Shown here piece by piece: positions 1 to 12,171 of a stretch of DNA of 64,000 nucleotides. This DNA is from RPQJ01 sp963712815. Lineage in GTDB: Bacteria; Pseudomonadota; Gammaproteobacteria; Steroidobacterales; Steroidobacteraceae. Within the stretch, counting starts at the first letter, position 1. Each line of letters starts with the position of its first letter. The stretch lies in NCBI GenBank assembly GCA_963712815.1, contig CAVQJL010000008.1, positions 744,001 to 808,000 on the forward strand, given 5' to 3'. A model generated the notes under the pieces. The model was not told where the DNA came from. It worked only from the letters and a program-made list of their open reading frames with translations, and did no database searches. A program made the translations under genes and the position numbers.

Positions 1-535
1 ACGCGAGGTAGTCCTCGCGGATCAGCGGCTCGGGCACCTCGAGCGCGTGCAGCAGCATCGCGACCACGAAGCCGGTGCGGTCCTTGCCGGCGGAGCAGTG
101 CACCAGCATCGGCGCGCCGCCCGCGAGCAGCCGCTCGACCACCGCGGTGAGCGTCCCGCCCATGTAGCCCGGGAAGCGCCGGTAGATCTCGATCATCACG
201 CGCTCGGCGCCGCGCGCGCTGGGGTCGTCGAGCATCAGCCGGCCGAGCGTGGGATCGGCCCGCAGGTCGTTGTTCACCCGGCAGTTGAGTTCGTGCACCG
301 CGAGGCCCTGGGGCAAACGGTTCGGGTGCTCGGCGCGCTCGGCGTCGCTGCGCAGGTCGCAGATGGTGGCGAGCCCGGCGCGCGCGAGCGCACTCCAGTC
401 GCGCTCGTAGAGCCCGATCAGGCGATCGGCGCGCATCAGCGCGTGCGGCCGGATGCGGCGCCCGCCGGCCGCGGGCAGGCCGCCGAGGCTGCGGAAGTTG
501 GTGGCGCCCGAGATGGAAATCGTGTCGTCGTGCAT
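1..535 (-). CDS. Tyrosine-protein phosphatase (partial, C-terminus outside the window)
   Basis: The reverse strand from ATG 535 reads without a stop to the window edge (178 residues seen). Residues 146-155 are HCSAGKDRTG, the CX5R active-site loop of the bacterial tyrosine/lipid phosphatase family (Y_phosphatase3 type), with nucleophile Cys147 and Arg153. The N-terminal GATNFRSLGG segment and the LRSDAER segment near residue 61 are also typical of that family. No signal peptide is visible, so it probably acts in the cytoplasm. It starts 39 bp after the stop of the ABC exporter gene on the same strand, so the two may be co-transcribed. The substrate cannot be read from sequence. The family assignment is firm; the end of the gene is not seen. 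Confidence 0.88.
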   Translation of the reverse strand, partial: MHDDTISISGATNFRSLGGLPAAGGRRIRPHALMRADRLIGLYERDWSALARAGLATICDLRSDAERAEHPNRLPQGLAVHELNCRVNNDLRADPTLGRLMLDDPSARGAERVMIEIYRRFPGYMGGTLTAVVERLLAGGAPMLVHCSAGKDRTGFVVAMLLHALEVPEPLIREDYLA

Positions 536-574
536 GTCCGATGCGACCTGTGTGAGCCGGAAAGGTTCGTGGCC

Positions 575-2458
<1,884 letters not shown>

Positions 2459-2592
2459 CGCGCCAGCTTGCCACAGGGACCCAGCCGCCGCTCACCAGTG
2501 GCCGGGCACGAACTGCTCGTCGATGGTGGGCGCGGAGACCAGCACCATCGCGTATTCGAACGAGCTCAAGGGCAATCTCCGCGGCAGCGCCG

Positions 2593-3567
2593 CTACCGGA
2601 GTGGCAGTTCGAGGTCCTTCAAGAGTTCATCGACCTCCGCCTGCGAGGCCGCACCCGCGGCCTTCTCGATCACCCGCTTGGTGAGGTGCGGGGCAAAGCG
2701 CTGCACGAAGTCGAGCTGGTACTTGCGCAGCAGGCCGCCGCGGCGGAAGCCGATCCAGGTGGTGTGGGCGGGGAAGAGGTGCGAGGTGTCGATCTCGACG
2801 AGGTCGGCGTCGTCCTTCGGGTCGATCGCCATGCTGGCGACGATGCCGACGCCGAGGCCGAGCCGCACGTAGGTCTTGATGACGTCGGCGTCGCGGGCGG
2901 TGAGTACCACGTCCGGCACCAGGCCCTCCTTCGCGAAGATGTCCATCAGCGACGACGGCCCCGTGAAGCCGAACACGTAGGTGATGATCGGGTGCGCCGC
3001 GAGCTGCTTGAGCGTGGGCGCATTGTGCTTCGCGAGCGGGTGGCCCTTCGGTACCACTACGTGGCGGTGCCAGCGGTAGCAGGGCAGCAGCGCGTAGCCG
3101 CCGAACAATGACTGCGAGCCCGTGGCGATCGCGAAGTCGATGCGGTCGAGCGCGGCCAGCTCGCCGAGCTGCTCCGAGGTGCCCTGGTGCAGGTGCAGGC
3201 GCACCTCGGGGTAGGTGTCGCGGAACTCCTTGATCACCTGCGGCAGCACGTAGCGCGCCTGGGTGTGCGTGGTCGCGATCGAGAGCGAGCCGCGCGCCTC
3301 GTCCTTGAAGTCGTCCGAGAGGCGCTTGATGTTCTGCACCTCGCGCAGGATGCGCACCGCGCGGTCGATCACCTGCTGGCCGGCCGGCGTGACGCGCGAG
3401 AGGTTGCGGCCGTCGCGCACGAAGATCTGGAAGCCGAGCTCGTCCTCGAGCAGCTTGATCTGCTTCGACACCCCGGGCTGGGACGTGTGCAGCTTCTCGG
3501 CTGCCGCCGTGATGTTGAGGCCAGATTGCGCCACGGCAGCCAGGTAACGGAGTTGGTGCAGCTTCAT
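2593..3567 (-). CDS. cysB: CysB-type LysR regulator of sulfur assimilation
   Basis: The 324-residue product has the N-terminal LysR winged helix (MKLHQLRYLAAVAQSGLNIT, about 1-60) followed by the long CysB-type effector domain. Typical CysB segments are the TTHTQARYVLP stretch near residue 98 and the GIVASMAID stretch near 240. The length equals that of E. coli CysB (324 residues). In that family the protein binds N-acetylserine or O-acetylserine and activates cysteine-biosynthesis genes; here this is inferred from family membership. It is divergent from the TolB/TPR gene at 3697, leaving a 129-bp shared upstream region. A cysteine synthase lies in the same window (17,451) but is not adjacent. 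Confidence 0.9.
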   Translation of the reverse strand: MKLHQLRYLAAVAQSGLNITAAAEKLHTSQPGVSKQIKLLEDELGFQIFVRDGRNLSRVTPAGQQVIDRAVRILREVQNIKRLSDDFKDEARGSLSIATTHTQARYVLPQVIKEFRDTYPEVRLHLHQGTSEQLGELAALDRIDFAIATGSQSLFGGYALLPCYRWHRHVVVPKGHPLAKHNAPTLKQLAAHPIITYVFGFTGPSSLMDIFAKEGLVPDVVLTARDADVIKTYVRLGLGVGIVASMAIDPKDDADLVEIDTSHLFPAHTTWIGFRRGGLLRKYQLDFVQRFAPHLTKRVIEKAAGAASQAEVDELLKDLELPLR

Positions 3568-3696
3568 GGTGGGGGCATTCTAGCGAAAGGCTTTCGCCGC
3601 GACTCCGCAGCGGCACAGGATGCCCCCGCGCGGCCCCCCGGCCATTCGGGTACGCTGCCGACTTCGACGGGGCGGCGCGAGGGCGGACGGGCATTG

Positions 3697-5580
3697 ATGA
3701 ATTTCCTGGGCGAACTGCGCCGCCGGAAGGTGGTCCGCGTCGCGGTGGTCTACGCGGCCACGGCGTTTGCGGTGCTGCAGGCCGCCGACATCGTGTTGCC
3801 GCGCATGGGCGTGCCCGACTGGGGTATCAACCTGGTCATTGCGCTGATCGTTTTCGGTTTCCCGATCGCGCTGGTGCTGGGCTGGGCGCTGGAGCTGACG
3901 CCCGAGGGCGTCAAGCGCACCGAGGCCGTGCCCGAGGCGCAGGGCCAGTCGCCCGCCCTGCTCGGCAAGCGCACGGTCCTCGCCAGCGCGCTGCTGGTGG
4001 CGGTTGGCATCGGACTGGGGGCGGGATGGTTGCTGAAGCCCGGGGAATCCGCTCCCGAGGAATCCAGTGCACCGGTGACGGGAGCTGGAACGGACGCGGC
4101 GGGAGCCGTTGCCGGACCGGCCGAGAACTCCATCGCGGTGCTGCCGTTCCTGAACCTGAGTCCCGATCCGGCGAATGCCTATTTCGCCGACGGCATCTCC
4201 GAGGAGTTGCTGAACATCCTCGTCGACGTCGAGGGCCTCAAGGTTGCGTCGCGCACCTCGGCGTTCTCGTTCAAGGGCAAGGACACGCCGATCCCGGAGA
4301 TCGCGCGGCAACTCGGGGTGCGTCACATCCTCGAGGGCTCGGTGCGCCGACAGGGCAATCGCGTGCGCATCACGGCGCAGCTGATCGAGACCCGCAGCGA
4401 CACGCACCTGTGGTCAGAGACCTTCGAGCGCGACCTGACGGACATCTTTCGCGTACAGGAAGAGATTGCGCGCGCGATCACCACGGCCCTCGTGGGCGTG
4501 CTCGGCGTGCGCAAGGTCTCGGTTGCGGCGCCCACGGCCGACCTCGAGGCCTACGAGCGCTTCCTGCGCGGACGCACGCGCTTTTACCAACGGATAGACC
4601 TGGACGAGGCGATCGCCGACCTGGCGTTCGCCGTGGAACGCGATCCGGAGTTCGCCGAAGCGTGGGCATTCCTGGGAGCGGCCCGCTGGGTGGTCGGCTA
4701 CGGCGGCTACAGGACCGAACTCGATCGCGCGGAGCAAGTCTCGCGGGCCTTGCCGGCCGCGGAGCGCGCGCTGGACCTGGACCCCGACCTCGGCATCGCC
4801 CTGGCGGTCAAGGGGACCATGCTGGCGCGAGGGAATGACGCCGCGAAGATTGCTGAGGGGATCCAACTGCTCGAGCGAGCGGCCGACCGCGTGGCAGCAG
4901 ATACCACGCCGCGCCTTTGGCTCGGCCTGGCCTGGATGGAGCTCGGTTTCGTGGAGCGTGCCTTCCCGTATTTTGTCAGCGCGCAGGACCAGGACCCGCT
5001 GGTGGGTATCAACAACGGCTACCTCGGGTTGGCCTACGCAACCCAGGGGAGATGGCAGGAAGCTGGCCGCCTGGCCCAGCGCGCCGTCGAGCTGAGCGCG
5101 TTGCCGTTCTTTCCGTACTTAATTGCCATCGGACTTGCCAACGCCGGCGACCCTGCAGGTGCGCATGAGATTCTGGCTGCCGCGCAGCCGCTGCTCCTGC
5201 AGGATTCGGAACTCGGCGGCGAGTTCCTCGCGGGGTTGATGGCGGCGCTCGAGGATCCCTCCCGGCAAGCCGGGTTCCTTGCCGCCACCAAACCTGACGT
5301 ACAGGGAGGTGACCACCGGCCCGCACTACTGGCCGCACTGATGTTCCAGGATGCTGAGCGGGTGTTCCTCGCGACAGGATCGCAGTTTACCCGCCTGATC
5401 TTTAGCTTCAGCCTGAGTCTGCCGTCGCTCGGCTGGCTGCACGAGGACCCGCGTTTCTATGCCTACATGCAAGAAACCGGCGTAGTGGGTTTCTGGGAAG
5501 CGCAGGGCTTTCCGCCCGGTTGCCGGGCGGTGGACGATCCGGCCGGGCGCCGGCTGGATTGCAGCGGCTCCGCGCAATGA
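3697..5580 (+). CDS. TolB-like / TPR membrane protein, first of a tandem pair
   Basis: The product has 627 residues. It opens with the short N-terminal motif FLGELRRRKVVRVAVVYA, two hydrophobic segments (about 15-33 and 43-63) and a third (about 90-110). From residue 145 follows a TolB-N/FlgO-like domain (SIAVLPFLNLSPDPANAYF, then a LEGSVRR segment), and the rest is helical with TPR-like Asp-Pro repeats. Proteins of this layout are often annotated as TPR adenylate-cyclase-associated or TolB-like proteins; their role is poorly defined. The open frame extends upstream over cysB, but ATG 3697 is the start because the conserved N-terminus begins there. The stop overlaps the start of the next, homologous gene (ATGA), so translation is probably coupled. 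Confidence 0.82.
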   Translation: MNFLGELRRRKVVRVAVVYAATAFAVLQAADIVLPRMGVPDWGINLVIALIVFGFPIALVLGWALELTPEGVKRTEAVPEAQGQSPALLGKRTVLASALLVAVGIGLGAGWLLKPGESAPEESSAPVTGAGTDAAGAVAGPAENSIAVLPFLNLSPDPANAYFADGISEELLNILVDVEGLKVASRTSAFSFKGKDTPIPEIARQLGVRHILEGSVRRQGNRVRITAQLIETRSDTHLWSETFERDLTDIFRVQEEIARAITTALVGVLGVRKVSVAAPTADLEAYERFLRGRTRFYQRIDLDEAIADLAFAVERDPEFAEAWAFLGAARWVVGYGGYRTELDRAEQVSRALPAAERALDLDPDLGIALAVKGTMLARGNDAAKIAEGIQLLERAADRVAADTTPRLWLGLAWMELGFVERAFPYFVSAQDQDPLVGINNGYLGLAYATQGRWQEAGRLAQRAVELSALPFFPYLIAIGLANAGDPAGAHEILAAAQPLLLQDSELGGEFLAGLMAALEDPSRQAGFLAATKPDVQGGDHRPALLAALMFQDAERVFLATGSQFTRLIFSFSLSLPSLGWLHEDPRFYAYMQETGVVGFWEAQGFPPGCRAVDDPAGRRLDCSGSAQ

Positions 5581-7454
5581 GCTTCCTCGCCGAGCTCAAG
5601 CGCCGAAATGTCTTCCGCGTCGGCGCCGCGTATGCGGTGGTGGCGTGGCTCGTGCTGCAACTGGCCGACATCCTGCTCGACAACTTCGACGCGCCCGCGT
5701 GGGTGTTCAAGTCGCTGCTGGTCGTGATCGTGATCGGATTCCTGCTGGCCCTCGTTCTCGCCTGGGCCTACGAGCTGACGCCGGATGGCGTCAAGCGCAC
5801 GGACGAGGTGACGCCGGAGCTGGCGCGGCCCAACGCCGGGCGCCGCACCGACCGGCTGATCCTCGTCGGCGCCTTGCTGGTGATCGTCGTGCTGGTGGCC
5901 GAGCGCGTCTGGTTTGCGGGCAGCGGCGGGCTCGAGGCGGACGCGCAGATTGCGTCCGGGTCCGACGACTCGGTCGCGCCGGCGCCGGTCAGCCCAACCG
6001 GGAAACCGGCGATTCCGGCAGCCGAGAAATCCATTGCGGTACTGCCCTTCGCAGACTTCAGCCCGGCGCGTGACCAGGAGTGGTTCGCCGACGGCCTGGC
6101 GGAGGAGATCCTGAATGCCCTGGCGCGCACGCCGGACCTCCAAGTGAGCGCGCGCACGTCGTCGTTCCGCTACAAGGGCAGTGCGCTGGACATTCCGCAG
6201 ATCGCGGCGGAGCTGGGCGTGGCCCACGTGCTCGAAGGCTCGGTGCGCAGCACGCCGCAGCGCATCCGCGTCACGGCGCAGCTGATTCGCGCCGCCGACG
6301 GCTTTCACCTGTGGTCGGAAACCTACGATCGCGACCCGGCCGACATGATCGAGATCCAGGAGGACCTTGCGCGCAGCATTGCCACGGCATTGCAGACCAC
6401 GATGGACCCTGAGGCCCTGATGGACATGGCGAGGGTCGGCACCCGCTCGGTGGAGGCTTACCAGGCCTATCTCCGCGGTGTGGCTCGTCGCAGGGATGGC
6501 ACCAACGCCGGCTTCAAGGAAAGCTACGAACTCTTCGAGAAGGCACGCGCGCTGGATCCCGGCTTTGCCGCGGCGCATGCCGAGGCCGCGGACTTCTGGC
6601 TCACGCACTTGAGATTCTCCAGATATGCGGACGAAAGCCAACTGCCCCCCGGGCAGGTCGAGATGCGCTTCAAGGAGCGCATCACGCAGGCGATCGGTGC
6701 CGCCGCCACGGCGGCCGAGCGAGCCGGCTATGAAGCGAGCGCTGCCACGCTGGAGCTGCGCTGGCGGAAGGCCATCGGCCTGTACCAGACCTTCCTGGCC
6801 GAGCGACCGGGTGAACAGACTGCCAGGAATCAATTGTTCAGGCTCGCGGCACTCACGAGTGACAAGGAACTGCTGGAGCAGCAGCTCGTGGCCAGATGGC
6901 CGGAGGCACAGCTGCGCGGGCAAGGGGTACTCAACTATGCGGGCCATGCCCACCTTTCGGGCAATTACACACGTGCAGCCGACCAGGTCATGACACTGCT
7001 GGAGCGTCGGCCGGATGATCTCTCACTGCTTTATCTGGCACACCGGGCACTGCTCTGGGACGGCCGCGTGGATGCCGCCGCGGACGTCCTGCGGCGCATG
7101 CAGAACGTCGCGCAGGGAGATGAAGAACGGCAGATGGCGCTGGCATCCGCGCGCCAGGCCTGCGCTGAAGGCCGGCGTGGGGACGCGGAGCAGATTCTTG
7201 CGAGTTCCGAAGCCTACAACATCGCTCTACGTTGGCACCTGCTGATGCTGCTCGGCGAGCACGCGGCCGCACGCGAGCTGTTGATGCAACTCGAGCGGGA
7301 CGGGCGCCTGTATTCCCTGTCGACCTTCCTGAACTACCCGCAATTCGATCCGAGCCCCTATCCCTCGCTCATGCGCATCCTCGAGCGTGAACAGGTCCGG
7401 CGACCGCCGCCCGTCGCGCTGCCGTTCGCCTGTCCGCCGCGGGGGTCGGTGTAA
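5577..7454 (+). CDS. TolB-like / TPR membrane protein, second of a tandem pair
   Basis: This 625-residue paralogue of the preceding gene begins MSFLAELKRRNVFRVGAAYA, with hydrophobic segments near 15-33, 43-63 and 95-115. The TolB-N/FlgO-like domain starts at about 151 (AVLPFADFSPARDQEWFADG) and is followed by a helical TPR-like C-terminal half. It starts inside the stop codon of the upstream gene (ATGA overlap at 5577), which argues for a translationally coupled operon and an origin by tandem duplication. The C-terminal halves have diverged much more than the N-terminal 250 residues, suggesting a common membrane or anchor part with different TPR partners. Function is unknown. Confidence 0.82.
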   Translation: MSFLAELKRRNVFRVGAAYAVVAWLVLQLADILLDNFDAPAWVFKSLLVVIVIGFLLALVLAWAYELTPDGVKRTDEVTPELARPNAGRRTDRLILVGALLVIVVLVAERVWFAGSGGLEADAQIASGSDDSVAPAPVSPTGKPAIPAAEKSIAVLPFADFSPARDQEWFADGLAEEILNALARTPDLQVSARTSSFRYKGSALDIPQIAAELGVAHVLEGSVRSTPQRIRVTAQLIRAADGFHLWSETYDRDPADMIEIQEDLARSIATALQTTMDPEALMDMARVGTRSVEAYQAYLRGVARRRDGTNAGFKESYELFEKARALDPGFAAAHAEAADFWLTHLRFSRYADESQLPPGQVEMRFKERITQAIGAAATAAERAGYEASAATLELRWRKAIGLYQTFLAERPGEQTARNQLFRLAALTSDKELLEQQLVARWPEAQLRGQGVLNYAGHAHLSGNYTRAADQVMTLLERRPDDLSLLYLAHRALLWDGRVDAAADVLRRMQNVAQGDEERQMALASARQACAEGRRGDAEQILASSEAYNIALRWHLLMLLGEHAAARELLMQLERDGRLYSLSTFLNYPQFDPSPYPSLMRILEREQVRRPPPVALPFACPPRGSV

Positions 7455-7561
7455 CGGCGAGGAGCAGCGCAAGACTTTTTGCGGGTTTCCGGCCGTTTCC
7501 TGCTTTGACGGCCGACCAGGGTGCGTCCACATGCTAGCCGTCCACGCACCGGAGGCCACGC

Positions 7562-9094
7562 ATGACGCTCGCGACGATCCTGAGCCGTAGCCAGCAGGGA
7601 CTCGAGGCTGCACTGGTGCGCGTCGAGGTGCACGTGGGCACAGGACTGCCCGCGTTCTCGATCGTGGGCCTCCCCGAGACAGTCGTGAAGGAGAGCAAGG
7701 ACCGCGTCCGCGCGGCGCTCGCCAACTGCGGCTTCGAGCTGCCGGCCGGGCACATCACGGTCAACCTCGCGCCGGCGGACCTGCCGAAGGAGGGCGGCCG
7801 CTTCGACCTGCCGGTCGCGATCGGCATCCTCGTCGCTTCGGAGCAGCTGCCGCCCGCGCCGTTCGATGCCACGGAGCTGTATGGCGAGCTGTCCCTCGGC
7901 GGCGAGCTGCACCCGATTCGCGGCGTGCTGCCGACGGCACTGCAGGGCATGCGCGCCGGGCACACGATGATTTTTCCGGCCGGGAATCTCGGCGAGGCCG
8001 CGCTCGCCCGTCACGGACGCGTGCTCGGTGCGGCGCACCTGCTCGAGGTGTGCGGATACGCCCGTGGCCTGCGAACGCTGCCGGCGGCGGGCGCACCGCC
8101 TGACGGCGACTACCAGGTTACGGCGCCCGACCTCGCAGACGTTCGCGGCCAGTCGAGGGCCCGACGCGCGCTCGAGATCGCTGCGGCGGGCGGTCACAGC
8201 CTGCTGATGATCGGCCCGCCCGGCTCGGGCAAGAGCATGCTCGCGCAGCGCCTGCCCGGGATCCTGCCCGGAATGACCGAAGAGGAGGCCCTCGAGACCG
8301 CGGCGGTGCGTTCGCTCGCCGGCCGCGGGTTCCGCGTCGAGGAGTGGCGGCAACGCCCGTTCCGCAGTCCGCATCACACAGCGTCGGCGATGGCGCTGGT
8401 GGGCGGAGGCGCGCGGCCGCGGCCCGGCGAGATCTCGCTAGCGCACAACGGGGTCCTGTTCCTCGACGAGCTGCCGGAGTTCGATCGCGGCGTGCTCGAG
8501 GTGCTGCGCGAGCCGATCGAGTCGGGACACATCGTGATCTCGCGAGCCGCGCGGCAGTCGGAGTTCCCCGCGCGGTTCCAGCTCGTCGCGGCGATGAATC
8601 CGTGCCCCTGCGGTCACCTCGGCGATCCGGCGGCGACCTGCCGTTGCACGCCCGACCGCATCGCGGCCTACCGTGGCCGCATCTCCGGACCGCTGCTCGA
8701 TCGCATCGACTTGCACGTCGAAGTGCCGCGCGTACAGCCCGGGGAGATTGCAGGCGCGGCACCGTCGGAGCCTTCGGACGCTGCGGCGCGACGCGTGGTC
8801 CTGGCGCGCGAGCGCCAGCTTGCGCGGCAGGGATGCGCCAACAGTCGTCTCGAAGGCGGCGCCGTGCTCGAGCGCGTGCTGGCCGAGGAAGCGGCGCTCG
8901 AGCTGCTCGGGACTGCGATGCAGCGGCTCGCGCTGTCGGCGCGTGCGTATCACCGGGTGCTGCGCGTTGCACGCACCCTCGCCGATCTCGCCGGCGAGGA
9001 GTGCGTGCGGAGCGGGCACGTCGCGGAAGCGATCACTTTCCGCCAGCTCGACCGGCGTGTGGGCAGCGTGAGCGCCTCGCTCATTTCGGCCTGA
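7562..9094 (+). CDS. comM: YifB/ComM family AAA+ ATPase (branch-migration helicase)
   Basis: The 510-residue protein carries the N-terminal ChlI-like domain (LSRSQQGLEAALVRVEVHVG onward), Walker A GPPGSGKS at 218-225, Walker B VLFLDE at 298-303, a Cys cluster in NPCPCGHLGDPAATCRC near residue 350, and the C-terminal ComM domain. Length and motifs match ComM, a hexameric helicase that extends heteroduplex joints during natural transformation in Vibrio and Acinetobacter. That role is inferred here from family membership. Its presence alone does not prove competence. The gene stands alone, 107 bp after the TPR pair and 100 bp before the RHS locus. Confidence 0.92.
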   Translation: MTLATILSRSQQGLEAALVRVEVHVGTGLPAFSIVGLPETVVKESKDRVRAALANCGFELPAGHITVNLAPADLPKEGGRFDLPVAIGILVASEQLPPAPFDATELYGELSLGGELHPIRGVLPTALQGMRAGHTMIFPAGNLGEAALARHGRVLGAAHLLEVCGYARGLRTLPAAGAPPDGDYQVTAPDLADVRGQSRARRALEIAAAGGHSLLMIGPPGSGKSMLAQRLPGILPGMTEEEALETAAVRSLAGRGFRVEEWRQRPFRSPHHTASAMALVGGGARPRPGEISLAHNGVLFLDELPEFDRGVLEVLREPIESGHIVISRAARQSEFPARFQLVAAMNPCPCGHLGDPAATCRCTPDRIAAYRGRISGPLLDRIDLHVEVPRVQPGEIAGAAPSEPSDAAARRVVLARERQLARQGCANSRLEGGAVLERVLAEEAALELLGTAMQRLALSARAYHRVLRVARTLADLAGEECVRSGHVAEAITFRQLDRRVGSVSASLISA

Positions 9095-9194
9095 ACGCGA
9101 CACATTCATCGCAGGCTCGAGGCGCTCGACGCGCGTATCAATAGCAGCCGCGAAGCCCGCAGCGGGCGGGCCGTTTCCAGGGAAGGAAATCGCC

Positions 9195-10085
9195 ATGCAT
9201 CACGGCACGGACGCCGCGAGCGATGCGGCTCGACAGGTCAATGCGCACAGGAGCCGCTCGGTGCGGGCTTCGCACCTCCTTGGAGCCGCCCTCGGGCTGC
9301 TCATCGCGCTGGCGCTCACCGGTACGGCGACGGCCGCGACGGCCAGCTATGAACACGACGCTCTCGGCCGGCTCACGCGGATCGACTACTCCGACGGCAA
9401 GCGGGTCATCTACCGGTTCGACGCCGCGGGCAACCGCACGCAGGTCTCGAGCGGCGCGCCGGCCGGGATTCCTGCCTCGATCACCGTGCCGTCGAGCAGC
9501 ACGTCGGGCTCATACATGATCAGCTGGGGCGCGTCGACCGGCACAGTGACGGCCTACCAGCTCTACGAAGCGACCAACCCCAGCTTCTCGGGACAGCAGC
9601 TACTCCAATACGGTACGGGCCGCAGCGCCTTGATCCTGGGCCGCGGCAGCGGGATCTACTACTACCGAGTGCGAGCCTGCTTCGACAACGAGTGCAGCGC
9701 ATATCGCACTGGGTCGAACGGCGTCACGGTCACCATTGCGGCCCCATCAGGCATCCAGGTGCTGAACCCGACGATCCAGGTGCACGCGAGCGGGCAGCTC
9801 ACCCCGATCACGACGCTCGCCAACCTGAACGGTTACCCGGCGACGATCCACAGCTTCTCGGAAACGTGCGCGCTCGCCGGCGCCGTCATCGAGAGCGGCG
9901 CGCAGGCCGTGCGCTGGACCAACAGCAACTTCTACCTGGCGGACTGCGAGCCCGGCAACGACCAGCAGTGCACCGCGAGTTACGCCATCCGCAACTCGGG
10001 CACCGGGCAGCTTCACTCCGGCACCGCTTCGATCACGGTTGTCGCGCAGGGCCAGAGCCTGCCGCCCGGACAGTACTGCCCCTGA
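9195..10085 (+). CDS. Secreted protein with one YD repeat and an FN3-like domain, RHS-locus companion
   Basis: The 296-residue product has an N-terminal membrane/signal segment (about 29-48, HLLGAALGLLIALALTG). A single YD-type repeat follows (YEHDALGRLTRIDYSDGKRV, then YRFDAAGNRTQ). The middle is fibronectin-III-like (about 75-165), and the C-terminal part is beta-rich with paired cysteines. ATG 9195 is preceded by a good ribosome site (GGAAGGAAAT). The gene lies 19 bp before the large RHS gene and is probably co-transcribed with it. RHS/YD proteins are secreted or surface toxin-delivery shells. This short partner may be a trimmed RHS relative or an accessory. The exact role is unknown. Confidence 0.72.
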   Translation: MHHGTDAASDAARQVNAHRSRSVRASHLLGAALGLLIALALTGTATAATASYEHDALGRLTRIDYSDGKRVIYRFDAAGNRTQVSSGAPAGIPASITVPSSSTSGSYMISWGASTGTVTAYQLYEATNPSFSGQQLLQYGTGRSALILGRGSGIYYYRVRACFDNECSAYRTGSNGVTVTIAAPSGIQVLNPTIQVHASGQLTPITTLANLNGYPATIHSFSETCALAGAVIESGAQAVRWTNSNFYLADCEPGNDQQCTASYAIRNSGTGQLHSGTASITVVAQGQSLPPGQYCP

Positions 10086-10104
10086 CGTTTCCCAGGAGCC
10101 GACC

Positions 10105-12171
10105 ATGTCGAACCCAATGGTCCGTACCGTGCGCGAACGCATCTCAATGCAGGCATCCGTGGGGTTCCTGCTGGCGTCGGTGCTGCTGACGGGCATGCCG
10201 CCCGTGGAAGCCCAGGAAGAAGTGCCCATCGTCATCTCGCCCCTGCGGGTCGAGAGCGACCCCAATGGCGTGAACATCGTCAGCGGCAAGACCGAAATCG
10301 CGCCGCCCGTGCTCTCCGTGCCGGCATCTCCCAACCTGCGGTTCGACCGCGTGCAGAACGCCGCGCCCTACGTCAGCGGCAGCCAGTCGGGCGGGCCGGC
10401 CGAGACCGTGCAGGCGAGCTACTCGGTGCACACCAATACGGGCACCTCCGAGTCCTTCCGCTGCCCGGATTTCGATTGCGAGAGCCTCACCGGCTCGGGG
10501 TCGTCGTTCATCCCGAACGCCAATCACTACCAGAGAGGCGGCAGCGGCGAGCACTACGTGTTCGACCGCAAGCACGTCCAGACGTCCACCAACAACAAGG
10601 TGACGTCGCTCTACTACGCCTCCGCCGTGAGCTATCCGAACGGCGAGGTCCTCACCTACACGTACCAGACCGCGGGGCTGCAAGGCGATTCCTTCCATCG
10701 GGTCTTCCACCGACCGATCCGGGTGACCAGCAATCTCGGTTTCTTCATCACGATTGCCTACCACGGCGGTACCGTCGGCAGCGCAGGGTGGGGCGCCCCT
10801 GCCGAGGCGGCGATCTACAACAGCTCCGCGCCGACAACGCCACTCGGGCGGCTCACCTACAGCGCGGATGGCACCACGATCACGGACCTCGGTGGGCGCA
10901 TCTATACCTGCCAGGCGTGCGGCAACGCACTCGGTACCAGCGTGGAGACGCATGCCGGATCACTTCGACTGCCCGGGGAGTCCTCCCCGGCGATGCAGGT
11001 GACCGCGAATCCCAGCCACGCCCTGGTGGGTGCCGTCACGCGGGACGGCGTGCAGTGGAACTACAGCTACGCCGCTGTGCGTTACGACGCGCAGACGCAG
11101 GGCCACTGGTACGACCGCCTGATCGTCACGGGGCCTGGCGGCTACGCCGTCGCCTATGACATGCGCGTGTCGGGCCGGCGCAACGTCCTCACGCGCGTCA
11201 CCGACTCGCTCGGGCGCGTTACGACCGTCGACTACGACCAGGCCTACCGGCCGACCCGCCTGGTCCAGCCCGAAGGCAACGAGACCGTCGTGGACTACGA
11301 TCGGCTCGGCAACCTCGTCACGCGGACGACCAAGCCGAAGCCCGGATCCGGACTCGCGGCGATCAACGAGACCGCCCACTATCCGATCAGCGGGTGCAAT
11401 GGCGGTTCGTTCGAGATCCTGTGCTTCCGGCCGACGTGGTTCCGCGACGGACTCGGGCGACAGACGGACTTCGCGTACAACTCCAGGGGCCAGCTCGTCG
11501 AGCAGACCGATCCCGCCGACGCGAACGGCGTGCGCCGCAAGACCCTGGTCTCGTACGCCACCAGTGGCGCTCTCAGCCGCCGCAGCGTGACCCGCATCTG
11601 CGGCGACGTCGACGACCTGCGGTACCGCGGACGAGATCCGCACCGAGTACGAGTACTGGGGCAATACCTTCCTGCCCGCGGTCGTGCGCCAGGTCGATGC
11701 CGCACGCGGCGAGACGCTCGAGACGCGTTACACCTACGACCTCGCGGGCCGGGTCCTCGTCGAGGACGGTCCACTGCCGGGCACGAGCGACGCGAAGTAC
11801 AACCGGTACGACGTGCACGGGCGGCTCATCTGGGAGATCGGCCCGGCCGATGTCACGGGCACTCGACTCGCGAAGCGATTCAGTTATCGCAGTGCCGACG
11901 ACAAGGTGGTGAGCATCGAGGAAGGCACCGTGCCCAACGAGACGAGCACCGGGCTTACCGTCCACCGCCGGGTCGATCACGCCTACGACAGCCGCCGCAA
12001 CCCGGTGCGCGACACGATGTCGGCCGGCGGCACGAACTACGCGCTCACGCAGCGCAGCTTCGACGAGCGCGGCCAGCTCGAGTGCGAGGCCGTGCGCATG
12101 AACCCGGTCGCGTACACGACGCTCCCGGCAAGCGCCTGCACACTGAGTCCGCCCGGGACGTTCGGGCCTGA
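10105..12171 (+). pseudogene. RHS/YD-repeat protein, N-terminal segment (frameshifted near 11,608)
   Basis: Translation starts at ATG 10105 with AGGAG 6 bp upstream, then a signal-like segment (FLLASVLLTGMPPVEA) and a long N-terminal domain leading into YD repeats (for example VDYDRLGNLVTRTT). RHS similarity holds to about codon 501 (VTRICGD). After that, frame 1 becomes nonsense up to 12,171, while the expected continuation STTCGTADEIRTEYEYWG is found in frame 2 from 11,609. The change equals one extra base or two missing bases; loss of a TC unit from an ancestral GTCTCG would explain it. The useful coding part is therefore 10,105-11,607. The intact gene would encode a protein of about 1,280 residues. 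Confidence 0.75.

Noticed and set aside
3187..3696. Longer N-terminus for the first TolB/TPR gene
   Set aside because: This stretch overlaps cysB in antisense. The conserved family N-terminus begins at ATG 3697.
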